A model generated the notes under the pieces. It was not told where the DNA came from. It ran no database searches and saw only the letters and a program-made list of their open reading frames with translations. Made by a program: the position numbers and the translations under genes. Below are positions 36,468 to 46,915 of a stretch of DNA of 64,000 nt, piece after piece. The number at the start of each line of letters is the position of its first letter. Position 1 is the first letter of the stretch. The stretch is from contig JAANYP010007579.1 of NCBI GenBank assembly GCA_020465985.1, forward strand, positions 992,001 to 1,056,000, written 5' to 3'. This stretch comes from Centrapalus pauciflorus (taxonomy: Eukaryota; Streptophyta; Magnoliopsida; Asterales; Asteraceae).

Positions 36468-38111
36468 TTCTATCAACCGGGGTGAATATAGAGGGGGTCT
36501 ATTATGCTTTTTGTAGTAGTGGATCGGAACCCGCTAAAAGTGGAATTAATATATATGTACGTCTCCTTTTCCTTTCCATCCTTATCTAAAGTGTGTGAAG
36601 TGTGTGTAAAAGTATGTGTGTGCGTATGTGTGCTCTGGAGATCAGAGTTGAAGTGAATCAAGTTGCTGAAAAGTGAAGCCAAGGATTTGCATCTTGCTTG
36701 ATCTTCTTCTTCATAGTGTTCTTAAGAGTGTTCAAGGTAAGGGTTTGATTTTTGGATGATTAAATCTTGAGATATGTTTGTGTTATGTTGGGGAATTTGA
36801 TTCTTCTAGTAGTATGGGTCGAATTCATGTGTTTTGGTGTATATTTGCTGCTGGAAATCGAGTTTGGAGGGGTTGAAAACCCCTGGTTCGGCTATGGAGT
36901 TCGAAGGGCAAGATTCTGCTATCTGGCAAAAGCGCGGCGCGCAAATCAGTCTGCTAGAGAATCTTGGTTTAGTTTTATAAAAGAGTTTTGAGTCGTTATT
37001 TGGTCGAGTTCCGTCGAGATATTATTGAATTGAATTGTTTGGGATTTTAGGTTCCGTCGGGGGTTCCGTAAAGAGTTTTGGGTTCGATTGGGATTGCTTC
37101 GAGTCGGGTTTGTGCCGGGGCTTCGGGATTCGGTTAAGAGTGTTTCGAGTCTGAATTAATTGGGTTATTGTGATTCAAATATATATGTTGGTTGAAATGA
37201 GAAATAAGTGTAGGGATTGTGTATGTTACAGGGACGAGTCGACAGCGAGACGAGCCGGGTCGGAGGTTATAAGTTCAGTGTTTGGGACCGATTGATCAGG
37301 TGAGTACCCGAGTCTTTTCCAAATGAGCGCTCCATTTTTCTGAGTTGTACCGTGTTATTTGTGTATATTGTGCTATACTGTGTATGAGACAGGGACGTGG
37401 ACGTCAGGTATGATTCTATTTCCCACATGTGTGATATAAGTGTGCATGAGATGAGATCCAGTCTGGGGGTCCGTGATGAGTTCCATACGGACGGTGATTC
37501 GCGATGTGAGATCGCGTGGGTTGACTGTCCCTAACAGTCCTTGGAGCGTGTATACACGGCAGGGCCTGTAGCCGGTTCGCGCCCGTGCTACAGGGTTGTG
37601 GCTAACCACCGGTGCGCACGGTCGTTAGCTGGGGAGGAGTCCCCTTCAGTGATATTGTGTGCAGGGCTTCGGATCTCATGCTGAGTGTTCATACCGGCTT
37701 TATACTGCTGATTGCCAGAGACAGAGATTGAGCTTGTGTTGTGTGTATGTGCTACGTGTTTGCATGCTATGTGTTTACTGTGCAGAGTCTAATCCTCGAG
37801 TACTCACGAGCTTTCGAGCTTACGTATTCGAGTCTTCCGTGTTCAGGGTTTCAGTGAAGGGTTCAGTAGCTGTGCTTGTAGATCTGGGAGCAGGGATTAT
37901 CTGGAAGGCTTTGTGCTAGTTTCGTGTAGCGATCTGTACAGTTCAGCTTATGTGATTAGTGGATTATATGTTAACAGTGTTTATGTAAAAGTTTTAAATT
38001 ATCAGTGAATTCTGTTTATCCTGTGACATGTGTTTAATAGAGCATTGCGATGCTGCCACCTGTGTATTGTAATGACGTGGCATTTCCGGGATCGGGGAGG
38101 GTGTTACAGCA

Positions 38112-38129
38112 TGGTATCAGAGCTTGTGG
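38112..38129 (+). other. Primer-binding site (initiator tRNA-Met type)
   Basis: TGGTATCAGAGC begins three bases after the 5' LTR. It is complementary to the 3' end of plant initiator tRNA-Met and primes minus-strand DNA synthesis. The match weakens after the first 12 bases. Confidence 0.9.
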
Positions 38130-38293
38130 TTTGAAGTCTGAGTATCAATTAGTGGATGCTTAACTTAAACCTTGTTTCGATCCATGGGGGATCCATTGCG
38201 ATTAATTTTGGTGGAGTTAACTAACCTGGCTTAGTGTATAACGCTGGGTGACCTATCTATGGTTCTCAATTGTTTTGGTTTGTGCAGATAGTT

Positions 38294-39634
38294 ATGGAAG
38301 ATCAGGGCGAGGGATCCGGCGCGGGTAAGTTGCCAGAGGATGAGTTCATTCGCAAGTCAGAGCTTCTGGGGGTATTGACTGAGTTTTACAGACAGCAAAG
38401 AGAACAGGAGCGGGAGCAGGATCAGGGTATGGGATCACGTGCTGGGGGTGGTCAGGATACGGGTACGGGTGCCTCTTCATCTATGTCTCGGCGAGGGGGT
38501 TCGTTCAAGGATTTCATGACCGGGAATCCGCCAGAGTTTAGAGGCGGGGGTGAGCCAGGGATGGCTATGGCATGGGAGCGTGAGGTGGAGGCTGCCTTTA
38601 GAGTTGCGCACGTGGAGCCGAGAGATATGGTCGGTTATGCGACCTATCTGTTGAGGGGAGGGGCGTCACAGTGGTGGCAGTCTATAGAGTCAGCAATGAC
38701 ATCTTCTGCGGCATATGCGATGACGTGCGATCAGTTCAGGGCTGTGTTCAAGCTACAGTACATCCCGAGAGACGAGAGGCGGGAGATGGAGCGGCGATTC
38801 CTACTCTACAGCAGGGAGAGATGACGGTGCAGCAGTATGTAGACCGGTTCAATGAGTACTCCCAGTTTGCGACTCATCACATCGCCACCGAGCAGCGAAA
38901 GGTTGATGCATTCGTTGATGGACTGCGAGCTGACATCAGAGAGTTCGTTGGGATGCACGAGATGCCTACATTTGCCAGAGCATTGGAGATGGCCCGCATA
39001 AGGGAGCGGGAGATAGCCAAGCAGAGGGAGGAGCCATCTTCTCAGCGTCGACGTGCGAGGACTCCTGAGCGGTCCTCGAGAGATCGGAGGTATTCCAGAG
39101 ACGATTCCAGGGAGCGACGTTCGGGTCAGAGTTCGAGGGATAGACGAGACAGAGATAGAGGCAGAGACAGAGACAGGAAGCAGAGATCAGGTGGACCGGG
39201 GTGGAGCCAGCGACCAGATAATCAGATTCAGAGGCAAAGGCAGAGTTCGCGATACATGGGGCAGAACTAGAGCAGCGTAGAGCAGAGACCTCGAGATGGG
39301 GGCGATAGAGGAGACAGTTCGATTGGAGATCGGGGGTGCCCGAGATGCCACCATCGCTATAATGGGTCGTGTGTGCTCAGGTGTTATCGATGCGGTCAGC
39401 GGGGGCATGCTGCCGCCACGTGTATAGTCCCAGAGCCGTTATGCTTCCGTTGTGGGAGGCCGGGACACAGAGTGCGAGACTGTCCAGAGTCGGGACCAGC
39501 TGTGCAGGGTGCGAGTTCTAGTGGGGCCAGAGCAGAGCCGTCGTCATGATTCTAGGGCGCGGGGTCGGGTCTTTCAGGCGACTGCAGAGGAAGCTCGAAA
39601 TGCTGCTGATATGATTTCGGGTATGTCTTTCTGA
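38294..39634 (+). pseudogene. Damaged gag with zinc knuckles and a protease remnant
   Basis: The frame opens at 38294 and contains a typical Ty3/gypsy gag region: a GNPPEFRG block with W-R-V-AF spacing, then YLLRGGASQWW. The frame is lost near 38800 by an apparent one-base deletion. The continuing gag sequence (TVQQYVDRFNEY onward, an Arg-rich tail) lies in a second frame up to a stop at 39268-39270. That second frame then shows two intact CCHC zinc knuckles (C-YR-C-GQRG-H-AAAT-C near 39382 and C-FR-C-GRPG-H-RVRD-C near 39439) and stops at 39547. Past a further shift, the first frame resumes with the short ARGRVFQATAEEA motif that precedes gypsy proteases, and ends at 39634. So at least two frameshifts and one nonsense codon break the protein. 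The coding order is still colinear. Confidence 0.85.
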
Positions 39635-40600
39635 GCTTGGTTTGAGTATGTGTCAGTTGTGGGGCGGGTTGCTGGGCTGTGTCAGTGATAAGCGTATGTG
39701 TTCTGTGCGTATGAATTTTTTGTTGCATCTGTGATAATGTGATTCAGTGACAGAGTTGTGGGATAACTGTGAATGGGTTATGTGGGCTTGTCGTGTTTGG
39801 GGTGTGTTTATGATGTTAATGTGTTGAATTGAGGAACATTGTGATGAGGGCTTTCGAGTTCGAAATTGTGCTATGTTAGTGGACTGATCTTGTGGAGTTA
39901 TGCGAGTTATATGAGTAGTTATTGTGACAGTGTTTGTGATGTGCTAGTGGAGTGATCCTATTGATAGTGGATTATCATGTGATAGTGGATTATCCTATCG
40001 ATAGTGGATTAAAGTTCTTGTGTGTGTGTCCATAACTATGATATTGCGTTTTATGAGATGCGTTTATTTGTTGTGGTGAAAAGAGTTGAGAGTTCTGTTG
40101 TGATAGTGGATTAATCTATTGAGAGTGGATTTAATCTTTTTATGAGTTTAACCATGTTTATGAGCTTGCGTTTAGTGATTCGATGGAGATGTCTTTATGT
40201 GTTGTGTTAGTGGATAATCTATACAGAGTTATGCGGGTATGTGATGAGGGAGAGTGAAAATCGATGGATTGAGATCATATGTGGATTGAGTGGCTTATGA
40301 GGTGACGCCACGAGAAGACTCTGTGAATAGAGGATTTATCAGTTGCCGATATGTGAATTAGGGGATTTAATTGAGCTATTAGTGGATTGTCTAATTGAGT
40401 CAAAGATTCGAGGGAGTCGATTTGTTTTAAAAGTTGAAATAGAGACGTGTATTAGTGATGATTGTGCCAATCCGAGTTCAAATGCGAATTTATCAAGAGT
40501 TGTTGATGATGTCGAAAATTGTGAGTCAACATTTCGGGGATTTGACTTAGGGATGTGCATTTGCGAGCGGGCTTGCGATAGATTCCGGGGACGGAATCTT
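39635..40600 (+). other. Non-coding middle of the LTR element in place of pol
   Basis: Holds no trace of reverse transcriptase or integrase. It is rich in GT and in repeated GATAGTGGATTA and GTGATAGTGGATT phrases (39950-40020, 40100-40130). This is probably sequence that replaced or filled the pol deletion. A 97-residue frame at 40343-40636 matches nothing I recognise. Confidence 0.6.
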
Positions 40601-40617
40601 TTTAAGAGGGGAGGATT
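40601..40617 (+). other. Polypurine tract
   Basis: AAGAGGGGAGG followed by ATT lies directly before the 3' LTR, where plus-strand DNA synthesis of LTR retrotransposons is primed. Confidence 0.85.
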
Positions 40618-42438
40618 TGTAACATCCCATTTTTGAGATAATTGTGTGTAATTATTTTAGTGGATATTTAAATAATTAATATCGTGTTGGGCCAATGAGA
40701 TCCCGAGTAGTGGATTGATACGTGTCGGGTTTGCGAGTTACGTGTCTCCGAGTTATAATATTAGTGGATTAATTGTGTATATGAGTTTGTGGATTTAAAT
40801 GGGTTAAGTGGATTTTAATTGTGAAAATGGGGTATCGGGTTCGGGTTATGGGATTGGAACCCGCTAAAAGTGGAATTAATATATATGTACGTCTCCTTTT
40901 CCTTTCCATCCTTATCTAAAGTGTGTGAAGTGTGTGTAAAAGTATGTGTGTGCGTATGTGTGCTCTGGAGATCAGAGTTGAAGTGAATCAAGTTGCTGAA
41001 AAGTGAAGCCAAGGATTTGCATCTTGCTTGATCTTCTTCTTCATAGTGTTCTTAAGAGTGTTCAAGGTAAGGGTTTGATTTTTGGATGATTAAATCTTGA
41101 GATATGTTTGTGTTATGTTGGGGAATTTGATTCTTCTAGTAGTATGGGTCGAATTCATGTGTTTTGGTGTATATTTGCTGCTGGAAATCGAGTTTGGAGG
41201 GGTTGAAAACCCCTGGTTCGGCTATGGAGTTCGAAGGGCAAGATTCTGCTATCTGGCAAAAGCGCGGCGCGCAAATCAGTCTGCTAGAGAATCTTGGTTT
41301 AGTTTTATAAAAGAGTTTTGAGTCGTTATTTGGTCGAGTTCCGTCGAGATATTATTGAATTGAATTGTTTGGGATTTTAGGTTCCGTCGGGGGTTCCGTA
41401 AAGAGTTTTGGGTTCGATTGGGATTGCTTCGAGTCGGGTTTGTGCCGGGGCTTCGGGATTCGGTTAAGAGTGTTTCGAGTCTGAATTAATTGGGTTATTG
41501 TGATTCAAATATATATGTTGGTTGAAATGAGAAATAAGTGTAGGGATTGTGTATGTTACAGGGACGAGTCGACAGCGAGACGAGCCGGGTCGGAGGTTAT
41601 AAGTTCAGTGTTTGGGACCGATTGATCAGGTGAGTACCCGAGTCTTTTCCAAATGAGCGCTCCATTTTTCTGAGTTGTACCGTGTTATTTGTGTATATTG
41701 TGCTATACTGTGTATGAGACAGGGACGTGGACGTCAGGTATGATTCTATTTCCCACATGTGTGATATAAGTGTGCATGAGATGAGATCCAGTCTGGGGGT
41801 CCGTGATGAGTTCCATACGGACGGTGATTCGCGATGTGAGATCGCGTGGGTTGACTGTCCCTAACAGTCCTTGGAGCGTGTATACACGGCAGGGCCTGTA
41901 GCCGGTTCGCGCCCGTGCTACAGGGTTGTGGCTAACCACCGGTGCGCACGGTCGTTAGCTGGGGAGGAGTCCCCTTCAGTGATATTGTGTGCAGGGCTTC
42001 GGATCTCATGCTGAGTGTTCATACCTGCTTTATACTGCTGATTGCCAGAGACAGAGATTGAGCTTGTGTTGTGTGTATGTGCTACGTGTTCGCATGCTAT
42101 GTGTTTACTGTGCAGAGTCTAACCCTCGAGTACTCACGAGCTTTCGAGCTTACGTATTCGAGTCTTCCGTGTTCAGGGTTTCAGTGAAGGGTTCAGTAGC
42201 TGTGCTTGTAGATCTGGGAGCAGGGATTATCTGGAAGGCTTTGTGCTAGTTTCGTGTAGCGATTTGTACAGTTCAGCTTATGTGATTAGTGGATTATATG
42301 TTAACAGTGTTTATGTAAAAGTTTTAAATTATCAGTGAATTCTGTTTATCCTGTGACATGTGTTTAATAGAGCATTGCGATGCTGCCACCTGTGTATTGT
42401 AATGACGTGGCATTTCCGGGATCGGGGAGGGTGTTACA
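40618..42438 (+). repeat. 3' LTR, intact
   Basis: 1821 bp, from TGTAACATCCC to GGTGTTACA. Differences from the 5' LTR noticed by eye: one at the CACTA insertion site (C versus T), and single substitutions near 42027, 42091, 42123 and 42264. It provides the empty-site control for the CACTA insertion. Confidence 0.95.
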
Positions 42439-42443
42439 ATAAA

Positions 42444-45400
42444 GACCTTTAAAATATAAAATTATTACAAGTTTCAGGTTAAAATACAACATACCTTGTA
42501 CTAATAAATTGCCACCATCAAAAAATTATTCCAATACCTAAAAAATATTATTTAGATGCGCATATATATCCCCAAGGATTACGAATATTAGACAAGTACA
42601 ATTAAAAAAATTAATTTATTTAAAATGATTAAACAAATATTCATATTTAAACTTGATAAATTTGCCATAACTATATAAAAAAAATATAGGTAATCATCAT
42701 AAGTTCATAATAAATTTAAAAACCTAATGCACGTCAATGCCAATGTGGGTGGTCGGGGCACAACCAACATTTTACATATTCCTTATGTTTTTAACATAAG
42801 CTAGAGCAATTGACCAGTTAAAGTTCTTTTTTAGAAAATATAATTCTTCCTTTATAAAAAACCTAGGCTCCATACCCTTTGGCTCGTAAGATAAAATTTA
42901 CTTTTTAATGTGTTTAAAACTTTAAATTATAAAAAAAATGAATTAAGTTAAAATTCTAAAAAATATTATTCAATTCTAACTATTTATAATAAAATTTAGG
43001 TTACTTTTAGTTGATTTAAACATCTTTTTGTATCCTACTAAATATATATACTAATAAACACACCAATACACCACGTACTATAGTTTGAATTATATAATAT
43101 ATTTTTAAATTTCATTCCACGAGTCAAAGGAAGCCTTATTATAATTGCTTCTTTTTAATTTTTTTTTTACGATGTTTTTATATATTATATTGTAAAGAAA
43201 TCTAATGCCAAATTTGTTTTAAGAAAATTGTATTCAATATAATTCTAGGCTGATTCTCTCTGGTCATTAACGTTATTTACGTTTAAAATATGATAATCTG
43301 CTAATGTGTTTGTTTCAGTGTTCGGATTCATTTACGTCTGTATCAAACACATGTTTTATAACTCAAAGCATATAGTTTCCTTATATCAAAATATAAATAT
43401 TTCTTATTATACAAATAATGCACAAGGTACATATATATAATTATTGAGTTCAAGGCAATTAATAAATAGTTAAATACACCGTAAAATGAATGATATTCTA
43501 CAAATGTTGACCACATGATTACAATTGTCAAGCTTCCATATATAGTCAACAAATAGTATTTGTAAATTTATTATCCATTAAAATGATAAATGATGAAGCA
43601 TTTTACATATTAATTAAAAAGCCTTAATTAGAAGAATACAAAAGTGTATTGATTAGATGATAAATATAATAATAAATAAAGAGATGAGGGCACGTTTATG
43701 GGTTTGGTTTATGGGAGACAGCAGTTTGATAAAACAATCGTTACAACACAATGATGATGCGAACCATGATTTTCCTTGCACGTGTGAATACGATGAGGTT
43801 TTACAAGCTGGCACACGTACTCCCAAGATCTTGTGGTGTTCCTAAACCTCCAACAATTAAAGTAATAAACAAATAAAATATTTTAAACAACAGCCGATCG
43901 ATCCCGTATTCGATATCAAAAAATGTTTCCGCTCACAAACTGAGTCGTCTAATGGGATTAGTCACTACTGAAAACTGAGATTTGAATCTGTCGCTAATGG
44001 CTAGTTGCGACGGATTGATCTGATGGAAAAATAATGACAAATTAGGGACGAACTTCTAACAGCAACAGATTAACGTCGGATATATTAGCGACGGATACAT
44101 CAAAGACAGAGTTATGACGGATATATCAACTCCATCGCAAAATTGGTATCACATATTGGTCGCTAAATGTTGTCACATGTCTGTCACTGAAATCCGTCTA
44201 TATATCGTCATTAATCCGTCGCAAATCGGTCGCTAATCTGTCACCAAAGTTCCGTCGCTGATACTTATTTTTCTAGTAGTTAGACTACGAGTCAATGACT
44301 AACAATTTCGTACATTAAAGTAGAGTAGTTGTGCTTGGTTTTAATCGAGTTTAAAAGATTCATTATAAACCATTTTTATATTTTCTCTTATGAATGTGAC
44401 ACTTGGGAGTTCGGAAGGTACGTAATATATGAACACATTGTTTGTTGATTTCTTAATTAATGAAATCATTAAGAGATGTGAATGACACCTTTTAATTAGC
44501 GATCGATCACAACAAAATAATAAGTAAACAAATTAAACAACCCCGTTAAGACACGTACATCACTACCTAAGCACAAATGTGACTTCAATTCTATGACAAG
44601 TACTGGTCTAGGTGTTCAAAGCATGCATGATTCATCAACAAGAAAACGAATCAAGTAGTTGAAGAAACTTAACAAACGGATAAAAAATTCTTTATGCTTA
44701 TTGATGGCCTCTCTTGACCTATCCGGCAATCCATTAAGAGTATGTTTGACAAAACTAGCTGTAGCTTTGTGTTTTTTAAAAGAGGTAGAGCTTTTAGTAG
44801 CTGGAGCTTTTGAGAGCTGAAACTTTTAAAAGAGCTGGAACTAATAGTTTTATAAATGTGTTTGGTAAAAGTAGTTGTAGTTTTTAGTATTAATTTACGT
44901 AAAAGGACATTAATATTAGTCAATAGTGATAGTTTATGATTAATAGAAGGGTAAAAAAGTAATTATGTTTGACCAAAAGCTCATGAGCTTTTCAAAAACA
45001 TTACTTCTGCTAGCGTTTTGAAAAATGAAAGCTCTATGTTTTTTTTCAAACCTTTTGTTTGCCTGTTTATAAGTGAGTGCAATACTCGATTGGTGACAAA
45101 CCTTTTAATATCAATTTGATATCACGGTATTGTCACATTAAAAATGAAATCAATAGCTACAACAATACAACGTATTATGATATCTATATTAATAATTGTT
45201 TTTTTTTTTTAAATTATACATAAGCATTGATTTGTAAGCATGTGATTAACCTTGGAGGATAAATTTACTGATATATGCATCAAAGTGTAAACCATATAAT
45301 TATAGGTAGACAAAAAATTAATAATAAAAAGATGGAAAAGTTTGTCAATGATGATGAATGTTTAAAAGAAACTTTTTCTTTGAAACGAAATGTCTAAAAG

Positions 45401-45792
45401 AAATTTTGGATGTGTTTGATATAATAATGATTAAACATGTAGACATTGGAATAATGTTGAAGTAGACGAGTCATGCCAAGTTTTTTTTTTAATGATCGAG
45501 TGTTAAAAAATATAAAACCTGTATGATTTTTTACATGAAAGAAAATTGATTGTTTAGAAATATATTTTATATATTATCATTTTTATTACTAATATTAATA
45601 TTGATAAAGAACATATGATCATATATAATTTAAGTTACAAATCAAACATGTATACTTATTGAACATTCTGTCAGACTTTCAAAATCACGTCTCATCAATC
45701 AAAAGTGAAATCGAACAGTTTACCTCAGATTACATGTTGAAAAGTTTGACTCTAATAGAATAATGTGCTTATAATATCTCTCCCATTAGACA
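42444..45792. other. Intergenic region with two MITE-like repeats
   Basis: At 43963-44281 a CACTA-type MITE begins CACTACTGAAAA and ends TTTTTCTAGTAGT, with repeated GTCGCTAAT/CCGTCGC motifs in both orientations. At about 44735-45055 there is a hAT-like MITE with AGAGCTTTTAGTAGCTGGAG on one side and the inverse AAAGCTCATGAGCTTTTC on the other. The 62-residue frame at 43657-43845 is not recognised. The rest is AT-rich. Confidence 0.5.
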
Positions 45793-46019
45793 TAAAAATA
45801 AGGGTAAATTACAAATTTCGTCCCTGTAGTTTATAGCAAATTACGGATCCCGTCCCTCTACAGAAGAAATTACAAATTCGATGTCTGTGGTTAACATTTT
45901 GTTACGGATTTGGTCCTTTGACCGGTCATTTTTTTTAAAATGACCATTCTACCTTTGAGAAATATTACGAATATAGGTACTAAACTTTAATAGAATATAC
46001 AAAATAATAAAATATTATA

Positions 46020-46376
46020 CATCAATCCTTCATATGTAACCACCATCCGCTTAAGCTTAATCTCCTCTAACCATGGATAAGCCCTAGACATTTCAGAGAT
46101 CCAAGGCTGAAAATACCCTCCCCAACCTTCCGGCACCAAATTGAAGTCCGCAAAATGCGGTTTCCCTTTCAACTCCACAGATCTCCCTTCCGGAAACCTC
46201 CTGGTCATGATCTTCGGACTCACGGCGTAACAGTTTCCGACGAAAATCCTCCTCCGGCACCACCTCTCAGTCTCGTACCACGATTTGCACACCAATGAAA
46301 CAACATTCCTGTCTTTATGTGAAGTAATGAACGAGAAAACATGCTCCAACACCTCCTCCGGAAACGAATACGCCAT
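46020..46376 (-). pseudogene. Captured 5' fragment of a TIR1/AFB auxin-receptor F-box gene
   Basis: From ATG at 46376 the minus strand encodes MAYSFPEEVLEHVFSFITSH, then SLVCKSWYETERWCRRR and VELKGKPHFADFNLVP, ending RLKRMVV-like. This is the N-terminal F-box and first leucine-rich-repeat region of TIR1-type proteins, which join SKP1 and cullin to bind Aux/IAA proteins in response to auxin. The similarity stops at about residue 118, where the MULE arm begins. The frame runs on into the arm and stops at 45987, giving a 129-residue frame with no internal stop. All leucine-rich repeats needed for auxin binding are missing. It is a transduplicated fragment, not a full receptor gene, although it could be transcribed. 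Confidence 0.88.
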
Positions 46377-46464
46377 TCTCCTCCGCCGGACGCAAAATCA
46401 ACGATGAATCACCGGAAATCTTCAAATTTAAGCACGATTTGTCACAATGATCTACAGTTCAAAA

Positions 46465-46647
46465 TCAACATTCCAGACCACCGGCGGACTCGTTCTTCCC
46501 TGCGACGTCGTTTTCTTCGGTTTTCTGTTGATTCTTCAAAGGGACGGTGATCGGAACATCACCGTCGGCGCCACGCGTGGTTGCAGGAAGGAGATGCGCG
46601 TCGGCTAAAAGCTCTTCACCGTTCTCGTCTAAGTTCACATGGATCAT
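46465..46647 (-). other. Second GC-rich fragment in the Pack-MULE (origin unknown)
   Basis: An open frame of 60 codons starting MIHVNLDENGEELLADAHLL lies between the TIR1 fragment and the right arm, in a different frame from it. Its base composition is gene-like and unlike the arms. I do not recognise the protein. It could be another captured exon or the upstream region of the donor TIR1-like gene. Confidence 0.4.
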
Positions 46648-46915
46648 CCCAGCACCTATTAAAGTTTATAAATAATTAATTGGTGATGTATAATATTTTA
46701 TTATTTTGTATATTCTATTAAAGTTTATTACCTATATTCGTAATATTTCTCAAGGGTAGAATGGTCATTATAAAAAAAATGACCGGTCAATGGACCAAAT
46801 CCGTAACAAAATGTTAACCACAGACATCGAATTTGTAATTTCTTCTATAGAGGGACGTGATCCGTAATTTGCTATAAACCACAGGGACGAAATTTGTAAT
46901 TTACCCTAAAAATAA

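Larger units (their letters stand above)
35571..36521. mobile_element. CACTA (En/Spm-type) non-autonomous element
   Basis: Perfect 15-bp terminal inverted repeats, CACTACTACAAAAAG and its complement, with similarity continuing to about 21 bp. A 3-bp target duplication GAT lies at 35568-35570 and 36522-36524, as expected for CACTA. The uninterrupted target is seen in the 3' LTR around 40855, confirming the ends. Subterminal ACCCCGGT/ACCGGGGT motifs in both orientations are the likely transposase-binding repeats. No transposase gene. Confidence 0.95.
35334..38108 (+). repeat. 5' LTR, interrupted by a CACTA element
   Basis: The span is 2775 bp. Subtracting the 951-bp CACTA insertion and its 3-bp target duplication leaves exactly 1821 bp, the same as the 3' LTR. 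It starts TGTAACATCCCATTTTTG and ends GGGAGGGTGTTACA. The insertion lies about 235 bp from the LTR start, in U3, and probably affects promoter function. Confidence 0.95.
35334..42438 (+). mobile_element. Young, gag-only Ty3/gypsy LTR retrotransposon (non-autonomous)
   Basis: Two LTRs of 1821 bp each (TGTAAC...GTTACA) bracket a primer-binding site matching initiator tRNA-Met, a damaged gag, a non-coding middle and a polypurine tract. A perfect 5-bp target duplication, ATAAA, lies at 35329-35333 and 42439-42443. Only about five substitutions were seen between the LTRs when compared by eye, so the insertion is recent. The protease start is present but the rest of pol (reverse transcriptase, RNase H, integrase) is absent, so the element must have been mobilised in trans. 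The RAR-GRVFQ-TAEEA motif before the protease suggests a Tekay/Del-like chromovirus relative. Confidence 0.95.
45802..46906. mobile_element. Pack-MULE carrying host gene fragments
   Basis: Terminal inverted repeats of about 220 bp at 45802-46025 and 46690-46906, roughly 96 percent identical by eye, starting GGGTAAATTACAAATTTCGT. A perfect 9-bp target duplication, TAAAAATAA, lies at 45793-45801 and 46907-46915, the Mutator hallmark. The interior of about 660 bp is much more GC-rich than the arms. It contains the F-box part of a TIR1/AFB gene and a second fragment, and no transposase. This is the definition of a Pack-MULE. Confidence 0.92.

Noticed and set aside
38294..39634. Viral capsid gene or endogenous pararetrovirus
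   Set aside because: The LTRs, the initiator tRNA-Met primer site followed by gag with CCHC knuckles, and the protease remnant fit a Ty3/gypsy retrotransposon. No movement protein or envelope is seen.
43657..43845. 62-residue frame
   Set aside because: Starts in AT-rich DNA and has no signal peptide, motif or known relative.
45987..46376. 129-residue F-box frame as a functional small gene
   Set aside because: It is enclosed by MULE TIRs with a 9-bp duplication, and its last residues come from the TIR. Treated as a captured fragment, although transcription cannot be excluded.
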